From Deltaproteobacteria bacterium (GTDB taxonomy: Bacteria; Desulfobacterota_B; Binatia; UBA9968): a DNA stretch of 8,499 nucleotides. This document shows, one piece after another, positions 1 through 7,049 of this stretch. Both the position numbers and the translations under genes were made by a program. Below the pieces are notes generated by a model. It saw only the letters and a list, made by a program, of their open reading frames with translations, had not been told where the DNA came from and did no database searches. The first letter of the stretch is position 1. The number at the start of each line of letters is the position of its first letter. Location of the stretch: NCBI GenBank assembly GCA_030620935.1, contig JAUXIP010000068.1:1-8499 (forward strand). The letters are read 5' to 3'.

Positions 1-728
1 GCCCGCTCGATTTCCTGTTCATTGCGCGGTTTGAGCCGTCCTTGCATCTCTCCCCCGACGCAGCGCAGTGCCGCCGCGGCCAACACGCCTTCCGGCGCGC
101 CCCCGATGCCCATGAGGAGATCGATGCCCGTTTCCGGCTTGGTTGTGGCGATAGCCGCGGAGACATCCCCGTCACTGATCAGCCGTATGCGCGCCCCCGC
201 CTGCCGGACTTCATCGATAAGCGCTTCATGCCGCGGCCGATAGAGAATGATCACGGTCAAATCCTCCACCCGGCAACGTTTGGCCCCCGCCAGCGCCTTC
301 AAGATTTCCGTAGGGCTCTTGTCAAGATCCACCACGCCTTTCCCGCTCGGGCCGACGGCGATCTTGTCCATGTAGGTGTCGGGAGAGTGGAGAAAATTTC
401 CCCGCTCGGCCATGGCGATAACCGACAAGGCGTTGGGCGCCCCGTTGGCGCATATGGTCGTCCCCTCCACCGGGTCCAGAGCGATATCGATTTCGGGGCC
501 ATCCCCGGCGCCCACTTTCTCTCCGATGTACAGCATCGGCGCCTCATCTCGCTCTCCTTCCCCTATGACGACGGTGCCCCTGATCGCGACGGAGTTGAAC
601 GCCCGGCGCATGGAGTCCACCGCCGCTTGATCCGCCGCTTTTTCGTCACCCCGGCCCATGAGCCGGGCACACGAGAGCGCCGCCGCCTCGGTGACTCGAA
701 CCCCTTCTAACGCTAGATTTCGATCCAC
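1..728 (-). CDS. glpX: Class II fructose-1,6-bisphosphatase GlpX (3' end beyond the window)
   Basis: Hydrolyses fructose-1,6-bisphosphate to fructose-6-phosphate in cytosolic gluconeogenesis; in some autotrophs GlpX enzymes also act on sedoheptulose-1,7-bisphosphate. I translated 242 codons on the minus strand. The protein opens MDRNLALEGVRVTEAAAL, the family hallmark. Residues equivalent to the E. coli GlpX metal and catalytic positions fall at identical numbers: D33, E57 (in GEGERDEAP), D85 and E88 (in DPVEGTT) and E213 (in GGAPEGV). The family is usually about 320-340 residues, so roughly 80-100 are missing past position 1. The start is GTG at 728-726, inside the end of apgM: the two genes overlap by 16 nt in different frames. 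It is supported by AGGAGG nine bases upstream and by the conserved N-terminus. It is last of the visible operon alaC-hom-apgM-glpX and probably co-translated with apgM. Identification is firm; substrate range is not decidable here. Confidence 0.96.
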   Translation of the reverse strand, partial: MDRNLALEGVRVTEAAALSCARLMGRGDEKAADQAAVDSMRRAFNSVAIRGTVVIGEGERDEAPMLYIGEKVGAGDGPEIDIALDPVEGTTICANGAPNALSVIAMAERGNFLHSPDTYMDKIAVGPSGKGVVDLDKSPTEILKALAGAKRCRVEDLTVIILYRPRHEALIDEVRQAGARIRLISDGDVSAAIATTKPETGIDLLMGIGGAPEGVLAAAALRCVGGEMQGRLKPRNEQEIER

Positions 729-1933
729 GGTTTTTTTCCTCCTATAAGCGCCTCTATCAGAGTAAAAGCCTTTTGTACAACCACGCCGGTGCCTTTGGCA
801 TCTTTTTCGTTGTAACCGACTTGCTTGGGCTCCTCCTTTTCAGCCGAAGAAAAGAGGACAAAAGGGACGGGATCGGAAACGTGGGTCTTCAAAGCGATGG
901 GGGTCGGGTGGTCGGGAAGGAGAAGAAGCTTCCAGTCCTCCCGGGCACTCAGACCCTGAAGCACGGTGCCTACGACTTTTTCATCAAAGTCTTCGATGGC
1001 CTTTATTTTTTTCTCCAGATCCCCCATATGACCGGCTTCGTCCGGGGCCTCGACGTGGATAAAAACCAGGTCTTTCTCTGCGAGGGCGCGCACCCCAAAC
1101 TCACCTTTTCCTTTATAATTAGTGTCGAAGTAGCCGGTAATGCCGGGAACATGTATCCGCTCCAGTCCGGCATAGATACCCAGGCCGTTGATGATATCGA
1201 CCGCGGAGATAACGCCACCGCTGATGCCGAAACGCTCGCTCAACGAGGGCAAAGCGGGAGCCTTGCCTTGTCCCCATAACCAGATCGAGGTCGCTTTTCG
1301 CTCTCCCCTTCTCTCTCTTTCGCCGTTGACCGCATGACGCGTGAGGAGTTCCTGGGATCTCTTCATCAAGTCTCGCAGAACATCGGAGCCGTTTCCTTCC
1401 GGCAAGTAGCCGGCGATTTTCCGATCCGTGATGTCGTGCGGCGGGGTGGTCGTCATGGTCTCTCTTCCGCCACGCCAGACCATAAGATGCCGATAGCTCA
1501 CCCCGGGATGAAATTCCAGCCCGTTCCCTCCTAACTCGCGGTCTATATCCCGGACCATTTTCCCTGCCTCTTCGGTGGAAATATGACCAGCGGTGAAATC
1601 CGCCATGACGCAATCGCTCGGTTCTCCGTTCAGCGTGACGAGATTACAGCGAAACGCGATGTCGTCTCGACCAAGAGACACTCCCATGCTCGCGGCCTCT
1701 AAGGGAGCGCGCCCGGTGTGATAGAGAGCAGGGTCATAACCCAGAATGCTCATGTTCCCTACGTCGCTTCCCGGCGGGAAGCCCTTGGGGATCGTATGGG
1801 CCAGACCGAAGACGCCATGCGAAGCCAGCCAGTCCATATGCGCGGTGGCGGCCGCTTCCAAGGGGGTTCGTCCCCCCAGCTCGTCTATGGGATAGTCCGC
1901 CATCCCATCCCCTTGCAAGATAACGTATTTCAC
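713..1933 (-). CDS. ApgM-type phosphoglycerate mutase homologue, probable homoserine kinase
   Basis: 406 residues, full length for the archaeal-type cofactor-independent phosphoglycerate mutase family (COG3635) of the alkaline phosphatase superfamily. All expected two-metal active-site residues are visible: D9 (QGDGMAD), nucleophile S56 (PPGSDVGN), D298 and H302 (HVEAPDEAGH), D341 and H342 (PDHPTP), and H351 (KTHVSDPVPF). Bacterial members of this family that sit beside hom are classed as proposed homoserine kinases (TIGR02535, from memory), which would convert homoserine plus ATP to O-phosphohomoserine for threonine synthesis. Context fits: hom is directly upstream and no GHMP-type ThrB is in the window. 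The alternative, true 3-/2-phosphoglycerate mutase, gains some support from glpX downstream. The start is GTG at 1933-1931: an in-frame TAG two codons upstream (1939-1937) rules out earlier starts, and GGAAG lies 7 nt before it. The 3' end overlaps glpX by 16 nt. Family call is firm; the kinase role is inferred. Confidence 0.9.
   Translation of the reverse strand: MKYVILQGDGMADYPIDELGGRTPLEAAATAHMDWLASHGVFGLAHTIPKGFPPGSDVGNMSILGYDPALYHTGRAPLEAASMGVSLGRDDIAFRCNLVTLNGEPSDCVMADFTAGHISTEEAGKMVRDIDRELGGNGLEFHPGVSYRHLMVWRGGRETMTTTPPHDITDRKIAGYLPEGNGSDVLRDLMKRSQELLTRHAVNGERERRGERKATSIWLWGQGKAPALPSLSERFGISGGVISAVDIINGLGIYAGLERIHVPGITGYFDTNYKGKGEFGVRALAEKDLVFIHVEAPDEAGHMGDLEKKIKAIEDFDEKVVGTVLQGLSAREDWKLLLLPDHPTPIALKTHVSDPVPFVLFSSAEKEEPKQVGYNEKDAKGTGVVVQKAFTLIEALIGGKKPWIEI
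738..743 (-). promoter_or_regulatory. Ribosome binding site of glpX
   Basis: A perfect AGGAGG followed by nine bases (an A-run then CC) and the GTG at 728-726. It lies inside the last codons of apgM and decides the glpX start, which is not ATG and would be easy to miss. It implies that glpX translation can initiate on its own as well as by coupling to apgM termination. Confidence 0.85.
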
Positions 1934-1940
1934 TTTCTAG

Positions 1941-1945
1941 CTTCC
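1941..1945 (-). promoter_or_regulatory. Ribosome binding site of the apgM-like gene
   Basis: GGAAG seven bases upstream of the GTG start at 1933. It lies just outside the 68-bp palindromic element, so folding of that element could affect access to it. An ATG overlapping this site opens a frame that stops after five codons and is not a credible start. Confidence 0.55.
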
Positions 1946-1950
1946 ATCAC

Positions 1951-2018
1951 GCTGCTGAAAAAGCCCCATATACTTCGTTGCGTTCAATCGCCTCGCCTCT
2001 GAGATCTTTTTGAGCAGC
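1951..2018. repeat. 68-bp imperfect palindromic intergenic element
   Basis: The outer arms are GCTGCTGAAAAAG (1951-1963) and CTTTTTGAGCAGC (2006-2018), which pair at 12 of 13 positions. The roughly 42 nt between them is not strongly self-complementary. The element occupies most of the 104 nt from the hom stop codon to the apgM start. It has no coding capacity and no U-run after the stem, so a classic intrinsic terminator is unlikely. Termini of this kind are, from memory, frequent on dispersed short repeats in Nitrospira and other environmental bacteria, where they look like non-autonomous (MITE- or REP-like) elements. In RNA it would form a hairpin between the hom and apgM cistrons. I see only this one copy in the window. 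Confidence 0.6.
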
Positions 2019-2037
2019 CCATAAGCGGAACTTTTCA

Positions 2038-3429
2038 TCAAGCGCTCCATATCGGGAACCAAACAGGATCGACCAGAAGGTAGTCTTTACCCGAGATCAT
2101 TCCTAAGGCTTTTTTAACATGGCCCACGGTTGTCGTCTCAAGAGTGATGACAAAGGGTAATATCTTCGAAGGCTCCTGACTAAGATCGTAGTTTAGCGCG
2201 ACACTCCGCAACTCGCCTTGGCTGTGGGTTAATTGCCAAATTTCCGAGACGTTGATGCCGACTTTGCCGAAGGTCTGGCAAATATCACCGACAATGCCGG
2301 CCCGATCTTTGATCACGAAGCGGATATAAAAGCGACCGCTGATTTGATCTTCGGATTTAACCGCGGCTTTTCCAGATACCGGCAAGAAATGAGAAATCGT
2401 CTGCCCTCGCCGCCTTGCCAACTCGCACACATCTCCCATGATGGCGACGGCTGTCGGGCCGCCTCCGGCCCCCGGCCCCAGGAAGACATAGTTCCAATCC
2501 CGGCCCTTTTTTGTGGCATCATCGCCGCTCCGCTTCCCCTTGAAAAAGATCGCATTCGTTGGCCCGTCTATGGTTGCGAGAAAGTGTCTATGAGGAACAA
2601 GGACGGGCGCTACAAAGGCCTCGATGGCAGTGCCCTCATACCTAGCCACTGCCAGAGGCTTGATGGTACAGCCTCCTTTACGATCCGCATACAAAAAATC
2701 GACGGCATGGATCTCTTCGATCCCTTTGCGCCAGATAGCCCCGGGATTCCCCTGCAGACCGAAGGTCACACCGACCAGGAGAATCAGCTTTGCCTCGGCG
2801 TCTAAGCCGCTCGTGTCTGCTGTCGGATTGGTCTCGGCGTATCCATGTGCCTGCGCTTCGCGCAGGGCTTCTTCATAGGATTTTCCGCTTCTTTTCATCT
2901 CCGAGAGGATATAGTTGCACGTTCCATTGACGATTCCATAAATCGCCTCCGGCTCTTCCGCCGCAAAGCTCTCGGTAAGAGAGCGGATGATGGGAATGCC
3001 TCCGCCGACGCAAGCCTCAAATCTCAGTTCTTGACCGTAATTTTCCGCCGCTCTCCGTATCTCCGTGCCGAATCTCGCCAGCACGGCCTTATCCGAGGTC
3101 ACAACGGATTTTCCTTTTTGAAAGGCCCGGATGATGTAGTCTTTGAAGTCCGTGAGTTGGCTCTCTTCCTGCACTCCCAATGCCTCGATTACGATGTCCG
3201 CGTCCGGATGGTCTGTTACGTCAGCGGGATTTGTCGTGAAGAGTTTAGGATGGTTCGCGTACCATTTTTTCCCTTTCGGATTCCGGGTAAAGATCTTGAC
3301 GATCTCGAGCTCGTCGGCAAACCTCCTTTTTAACCCTCCGTCGAAGAAAAACTCCTGCACAGCCTCGCCGACCACTCCTGATCCCAGCAGACCAATCTTC
3401 ACTTTGCCTTTGTTTTTAGAACCGGCCAT
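2038..3429 (-). CDS. hom: Homoserine dehydrogenase with C-terminal ACT domain
   Basis: Reduces aspartate-4-semialdehyde to homoserine with NAD(P)H, the branch point to threonine and methionine. 463 residues, slightly longer than the usual 430-440. The order is: Rossmann NAD(P)-binding domain with GSGVVG at 16-21; catalytic K114 (TSDKAV); GIVNGTCNYIL at 165-175; the family signature GYAETNPTAD...GLDAEAKL at 196-215, with E199, D210 and K214 matching yeast E208, D219 and K223; LGPGAGGGPTA at 317-327; and an ACT domain from about 368 to 445 (KDRAGIVGDI), the usual site of threonine feedback inhibition. Extra length comes from a lysine-rich stretch at about 298-311 and a tail ending WFPIWSA. The ATG at 3429 has AGGAAGG just upstream, between it and the alaC stop 9 nt away, so the two genes are coupled. 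No aspartokinase fusion is present. Confidence 0.97.
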   Translation of the reverse strand: MAGSKNKGKVKIGLLGSGVVGEAVQEFFFDGGLKRRFADELEIVKIFTRNPKGKKWYANHPKLFTTNPADVTDHPDADIVIEALGVQEESQLTDFKDYIIRAFQKGKSVVTSDKAVLARFGTEIRRAAENYGQELRFEACVGGGIPIIRSLTESFAAEEPEAIYGIVNGTCNYILSEMKRSGKSYEEALREAQAHGYAETNPTADTSGLDAEAKLILLVGVTFGLQGNPGAIWRKGIEEIHAVDFLYADRKGGCTIKPLAVARYEGTAIEAFVAPVLVPHRHFLATIDGPTNAIFFKGKRSGDDATKKGRDWNYVFLGPGAGGGPTAVAIMGDVCELARRRGQTISHFLPVSGKAAVKSEDQISGRFYIRFVIKDRAGIVGDICQTFGKVGINVSEIWQLTHSQGELRSVALNYDLSQEPSKILPFVITLETTTVGHVKKALGMISGKDYLLVDPVWFPIWSA

Positions 3430-3431
3430 GA

Positions 3432-3438
3432 CCTTCCT
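3432..3438 (-). promoter_or_regulatory. Ribosome binding site of hom
   Basis: AGGAAGG immediately follows the alaC TGA and precedes the hom ATG at 3429, with the AGGA core five bases from it. It fills almost the whole 9-nt gap, which suggests reinitiation by ribosomes finishing alaC. Confidence 0.65.
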
Positions 3439-4617
3439 TCAATCCGGCAGTTTTGCCAACGCCTTGCGCATGGTCCTCACCGCCTGCCGCGTACGATGCT
3501 CGTTTTCGATCAAGGCGAAACGGACAAAGGGATCTCCGAAGTCGCCAAAGCCGATGCCAGGAGAAACCGCGACCTTCGCCTCCTTCAAAAGGTACTTCGA
3601 GAACTCGATCGATCCCATCTTTTTGGCGGGCTCCGGAATCTCGGCCCAGACAAACATGGTCCCCTTGGGCTTTGCTATATTCCAACCCACTCGCCCGAGC
3701 CCATCGACGAGCGCGTCTCTGCGCTTGCGATAGGTCTCCCGACTGGACTCTACGGCATCCTGGGGACCCTTTAAAGCGTGGATCGCGGCGATCTGCACGG
3801 GTTGAAAAATACCATAGTCGAGATAGCTCTTGATCCGCGCCAGGGCGTGGACCATCTCCCGGTTCCCGACCGCAAACCCCACTCGCCATCCGGGCATGTT
3901 GTAGCTCTTGGAAAGAGAAAAGAATTCGATCCCGACATCCCGGGCGCCGGGGACTTGGAGAAAACTGGGAGGCTCATATCCGTCAAACGTGATGTCGGCA
4001 TAGGCGAAGTCATGGATGACTAAAAGACCATGTTCTTGAGCGAAGCGAACGACCCGTTGAAAAAAATCCAGTTCCACCACCTCGGTCGTTGGGTTGTGCG
4101 GAAAGCTGATGATGAGGAGCTTCGGCTTGGGCCGGCACTGTTTAATTGCTTCTTCTAATTGCCCGCAAAAATCTTCGCCGGCACGGAGCGGGATGCTGCG
4201 AAGGTCGCCGCCGGCCAAGATTACAGAGTACTGGTGAATCGGATAAGTAGGACTCGGGCAAAAAACCACATCGCCGGGATCCACGATGGCCCACACGAGG
4301 TGTCCCAAACCCTCTTTGGCTCCGAGGGTGACGATCGCCTCGGTCTCAGGGTCGATCTCAACCTGAAAGCGTTTTTTATACCAATCCGATATAGCCAGCC
4401 GGAGTTTATAGATTCCCCGAGACGCGGAATAGCGATGGTTGTGAGGTTTTTTTGCCGCTTCGACAAGCTTCGCCACCACATGGGGAGGACTGGGCTGATC
4501 GGGATTGCCCATGCCGAAGTCCACGACATCTTCGCCCTTTCTGCGCGCCTCTTGTTTCAACTCATTGATGATGTTGAAGACATAAGGCGGAAGTCTTTTG
4601 ATACGCTGGAATTCCAC
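3439..4617 (-). CDS. alaC: PLP-dependent aminotransferase, AlaC (YfdZ) type
   Basis: 392-residue fold-type I (class I/II) aminotransferase closely resembling E. coli AlaC, a glutamate-pyruvate (alanine) transaminase, along its whole length. Shared blocks include RLPPYVFNI (8-16), GMGNPD (35-40), SRGIYKLR (66-73), [13 protein letters not shown] (174-186), HDFAYADI (202-209), SLSKSYN with Schiff-base lysine K237, GWRVGF (243-248), ARIKSY (260-265) and SPGIGFG plus FVRFALIEN with substrate carboxylate-binding R366. D203 and Y206 would hold the PLP pyridine nitrogen and O3'. The family also contains LL-diaminopimelate aminotransferases and methionine or aromatic aminotransferases, so the exact substrate is open; AlaC-like is the best match. 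The start is GTG at 4617 because the protein aligns from [11 protein letters not shown] and no in-frame ATG, GTG or TTG lies between it and the TAG at 4677-4675. The Shine-Dalgarno is weak (AAAGG 13 nt upstream). First gene of the hom operon. Confidence 0.93.
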   Translation of the reverse strand: MEFQRIKRLPPYVFNIINELKQEARRKGEDVVDFGMGNPDQPSPPHVVAKLVEAAKKPHNHRYSASRGIYKLRLAISDWYKKRFQVEIDPETEAIVTLGAKEGLGHLVWAIVDPGDVVFCPSPTYPIHQYSVILAGGDLRSIPLRAGEDFCGQLEEAIKQCRPKPKLLIISFPHNPTTEVVELDFFQRVVRFAQEHGLLVIHDFAYADITFDGYEPPSFLQVPGARDVGIEFFSLSKSYNMPGWRVGFAVGNREMVHALARIKSYLDYGIFQPVQIAAIHALKGPQDAVESSRETYRKRRDALVDGLGRVGWNIAKPKGTMFVWAEIPEPAKKMGSIEFSKYLLKEAKVAVSPGIGFGDFGDPFVRFALIENEHRTRQAVRTMRKALAKLPD

Positions 4618-4679
4618 TGGTGAAAAAGAACCTTTACAACGGATATTTTTCTTTATTTCTGAGCTGAAAGCCTCCTATT

Positions 4680-4708
4680 TTTATATGCTATCTCCCCAAG
4701 GGGTGCAA
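4680..4708 (-). promoter_or_regulatory. Candidate sigma70-type promoter for the alaC-hom operon
   Basis: On the minus strand TTGCAC (4708-4703) is followed after exactly 17 bases by TATAAA (4685-4680). The -10 box matches consensus at five of six positions, but the -35 at only three of six. Transcription would begin near 4673, giving a leader of about 56 nt before the alaC GTG. The spacer contains the perfect 10-bp palindrome CCCCAAGGGG (4694-4703), a possible operator. Placement in the only sizeable gap upstream of the operon supports it; the call rests on pattern alone. Confidence 0.4.
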
Positions 4709-4731
4709 CTAAGATCCCGCCTTTGGGTAGA

Positions 4732-4801
4732 GAATTCAGGAGCCAGGATTCACAATCGAGGAGAGGAGAATTCTGAATTCTGTTTTCTGACTACTGAATT
4801 C
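4732..4801. repeat. Cluster of GAATTC-type intergenic repeats
   Basis: Four GAATTC hexamers lie within 70 bp, at 4732-4737, 4768-4773, 4775-4780 and 4796-4801. They are embedded in variants of CTGAATTC and its complement GAATTCAG, and separated by CAGGAGCCAGGATT and TGTTTTCTGACTACT, which are themselves similar in reverse complement (TCAGGAGCC-like and TCTGACTACTG-like). This resembles degenerate TTCTGAATTCTGACTCCTGAATTC-like repeats that I recall from intergenic DNA of environmental bacteria. It lies between the recG stop and the candidate promoter. Segments can pair with each other, so a weak hairpin is possible, but there is no clear terminator. Confidence 0.5.
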
Positions 4802-4840
4802 CGTTTCCTCCATATATTTTTCAATTTGCATTGTGATGTT

Positions 4841-7042
4841 TTAGCCTATTCTCCCCAGTTCCAGCCGGCTGCCCCAGCGGTGTTTCAAAATCTCTCTCAG
4901 GGAACGCGATTCACGCCCGGTGAGGACAGGATCCCGAGATAGCCAGTCAAGGGCTTCTTTTCGAGCTTCTAATAGGAGGTGCCCGTCTCTGACCAGATTG
5001 GCCAGGCGAAAGTCCGCGAGTCCGGATTGTCGGGTCCCCAGAAGTTCTCCGGGACCCCGCAACCTGAGATCGGCCTCGGCGATTTTAAAGCCGCTGTGTT
5101 CCCTCGCCATCACCTGCAAACGCTTAAATGCGTCCGCATGATTTCCGCCGTAATGGATAAGGAGACACTGCGAGGGATGCTCGCCCCTGCCGACCCTCCC
5201 CCGCAGTTGATGCAGTTGTGACAGGCCGAAACGCTCGGCATGCTCGATGACCATCATGGTGGCGTTCGGGACATCTATCCCCACTTCGATAACCGTCGTC
5301 GCTACGAGGATCTGCAACTCGCCCTCTTTGAAGCGTCGCATTACACGATTCCGATCCTCGGCATTGATTCTCCCGTGGATCAGGCCCAAGCGAAATTCCC
5401 GAAACGGGCCCCGAGCGAGCTCCTCGGCCATTCGGGTGGCATCCCGGAGTTGGAGCTGTTCGGATGCTTCCACTAGGGGATAGACAACATAGGCTTGATG
5501 TCCCTTGGCAAGCTCCTCCCGCACTATCGCATACAGTGCCGAGCGTTCCTTCTCGCTAAAGAGACGCGTGTGCACAGGGGTCCGGCCCGGAGGCATCTCG
5601 TCCAAGGATGAGACCTCCAAATCTCCGTAGAGAACCATGGCGAGGCTGCGGGGAATGGGCGTCGCGCTCATCAGGAGCATGTCCGGTTGGGGTAGCGAGG
5701 GATCCCTTGAAGCTTCACCGTTCCCCAGCCGGTGCAGCGTCATTCGCTGGATAACGCCGAAGCGGTGCTGCTCATCGATGATCCCCAGACCCATTCGGGG
5801 AACGTGCACCGATTCTTGGAGCAGCGCGTGGGTTCCCACAACGAATGGAATCTCTCCTCTCTTGATTTCACCCAACGTCTTCTTCTTAACCTTCGCCGGC
5901 AAGGAACCGGTCAACAGCCTAGACGGAAGCGACAACCTGTCGGCAAAAGGCTTGAGATTCCGGTAGTGCTGTTCGGCCAACAGTTCGGTCGGGGCCAACC
6001 AGACCGCCTGAAAGCCGTTTTCGATCGCCCGGAGGGCGGCAAACCAGGCCAAGATGGTCTTGCCGGAGCCGACGTCTCCTTGGATGAGACGCTGCATGGG
6101 CTGTGAAAATGTCATGTCTTGGTAGATCTCCTGCAAAACCCGCTCCTGGGCCGTCGTCAACTTAAACGGAAGAACCCCCTGCATCCTGCGGGTGAGTTTC
6201 TCCTCGCTGCTCGCGAAAGCGATCCCCTGTAAAGAGGTCCGCGTTTTTCTTCTCATTCCGATCCCGAGCTGTAAGTAGAAAAATTCATCGAAGACAATCG
6301 AACGGTGCGCGGGAGACTCGAAACGGTTCAGAGATTGGATATCCGCGTTTTTATCCGCCTGATGCGCCCGTTTCATTGCACTGCAAAGATCCATCAGCCC
6401 CTGCCGCCGTATGATCGATTGGGGCAAATAGCTGGGGAGAAAGCAGGCGTACTCGGCCAGAGCTTGCGCTACCCAACGCCGGAGGGAGCCTGCCGGAATT
6501 CCGCCGGGCTTGAGATAGATAGGGAGAATTTTTTCCATCCCGTCTCTTTGGTCAAGTTCGACGGGTTCGAACTCGGGATGGACGATTCTCTTCTGCGTCC
6601 CGACTCCCCGTTCTACCTTGCCGTGGACAAGCAGGGTCTGACCTTTTTCGAGACCTTTGGCGATATAGGGTGTGGCACGATACCAGACCAGCCCGAGCGC
6701 CCCTGTCCCATCGACCAAGGTGCCGAGCATGATTTGTCGCCTCCGGCGTGGGATATACTTTTTTTCCAAAGAGATCAGCTTGCCGACAAAACTATCTTCT
6801 TTCCCCGGTGTGGCCTGGCGGATCTCCATGATCCGCCGTCGATCCTCGTAGCGAAAAGGTAAATGGTAGAGGAGGTCCTCGACGGTTTTTAATCCTAACC
6901 GCTCCAACTGGGCCGCTCTTGTAGGGCCGATGCCTTTAAGAAAACGGACCGGGGTCGATAGGGCACGTAAACAATGTTTTGCTGGAAGCCGGGTAGATTC
7001 GTAGGCGGGTGTCTCGATCGAAGGGTCGTCAGGCGAATGCAT
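4841..7042 (-). CDS. recG: ATP-dependent DNA helicase RecG
   Basis: Superfamily 2 helicase that remodels stalled replication forks and branch-migrates Holliday junctions and R-/D-loops. 733 residues; E. coli RecG has 693 and many homologues are longer. An N-terminal helical region carries [17 protein letters not shown] (34-50). An OB-fold wedge spans about 83-165. Walker A is GDVGSGKT (322-329), followed by [11 protein letters not shown] (349-359), DEQHRFG (423-429), SATPIPR (459-465), LIHGRI (554-559), [15 protein letters not shown] (580-594), and QLRGRVGRG (612-620). The C-terminal TRG region includes [15 protein letters not shown] (660-674). All helicase motifs are intact. The ATG at 7042 lies 7 nt after the carB stop and no Shine-Dalgarno is visible, so translation probably depends on coupling to carB. 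No alternative in-frame start with a better site is seen nearby. Confidence 0.98.
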   Translation of the reverse strand: MHSPDDPSIETPAYESTRLPAKHCLRALSTPVRFLKGIGPTRAAQLERLGLKTVEDLLYHLPFRYEDRRRIMEIRQATPGKEDSFVGKLISLEKKYIPRRRRQIMLGTLVDGTGALGLVWYRATPYIAKGLEKGQTLLVHGKVERGVGTQKRIVHPEFEPVELDQRDGMEKILPIYLKPGGIPAGSLRRWVAQALAEYACFLPSYLPQSIIRRQGLMDLCSAMKRAHQADKNADIQSLNRFESPAHRSIVFDEFFYLQLGIGMRRKTRTSLQGIAFASSEEKLTRRMQGVLPFKLTTAQERVLQEIYQDMTFSQPMQRLIQGDVGSGKTILAWFAALRAIENGFQAVWLAPTELLAEQHYRNLKPFADRLSLPSRLLTGSLPAKVKKKTLGEIKRGEIPFVVGTHALLQESVHVPRMGLGIIDEQHRFGVIQRMTLHRLGNGEASRDPSLPQPDMLLMSATPIPRSLAMVLYGDLEVSSLDEMPPGRTPVHTRLFSEKERSALYAIVREELAKGHQAYVVYPLVEASEQLQLRDATRMAEELARGPFREFRLGLIHGRINAEDRNRVMRRFKEGELQILVATTVIEVGIDVPNATMMVIEHAERFGLSQLHQLRGRVGRGEHPSQCLLIHYGGNHADAFKRLQVMAREHSGFKIAEADLRLRGPGELLGTRQSGLADFRLANLVRDGHLLLEARKEALDWLSRDPVLTGRESRSLREILKHRWGSRLELGRIG

Positions 7043-7049
7043 ACGGATT

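Noticed and set aside
42..710. Long open frame on the plus strand covering the left end
   Set aside because: It is antisense to glpX, whose conserved catalytic residues and N-terminus match the family exactly; the plus-strand product has no recognisable domain.
1951..2018. Intrinsic transcription terminator after hom
   Set aside because: The arms pair well but the loop is about 42 nt and no T-run follows the stem in the transcribed direction, and apgM continues the same pathway downstream.
2038..3429. Aspartokinase-homoserine dehydrogenase fusion or frameshift in hom
   Set aside because: The protein starts directly at the Rossmann fold after a short lysine-rich leader, and the frame is intact through the ACT domain; it is a stand-alone Hom.
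713..4617. A new multi-gene defence or secondary-metabolite system
   Set aside because: Every gene falls in a known housekeeping family with intact active-site residues; no effector, nuclease of unknown type, transporter or mobile gene is present.
4618..4843. Riboswitch, T-box or leader-peptide attenuator ahead of alaC-hom
   Set aside because: The predicted leader is only about 56 nt. It has no run of Thr, Met or Ala codons behind a start and no terminator hairpin.
4598..4942. Plus-strand open frame of 114 codons spanning the alaC-recG gap
   Set aside because: It overlaps both flanking genes antisense, runs through the GAATTC repeats and has no recognisable motif or convincing ribosome site.
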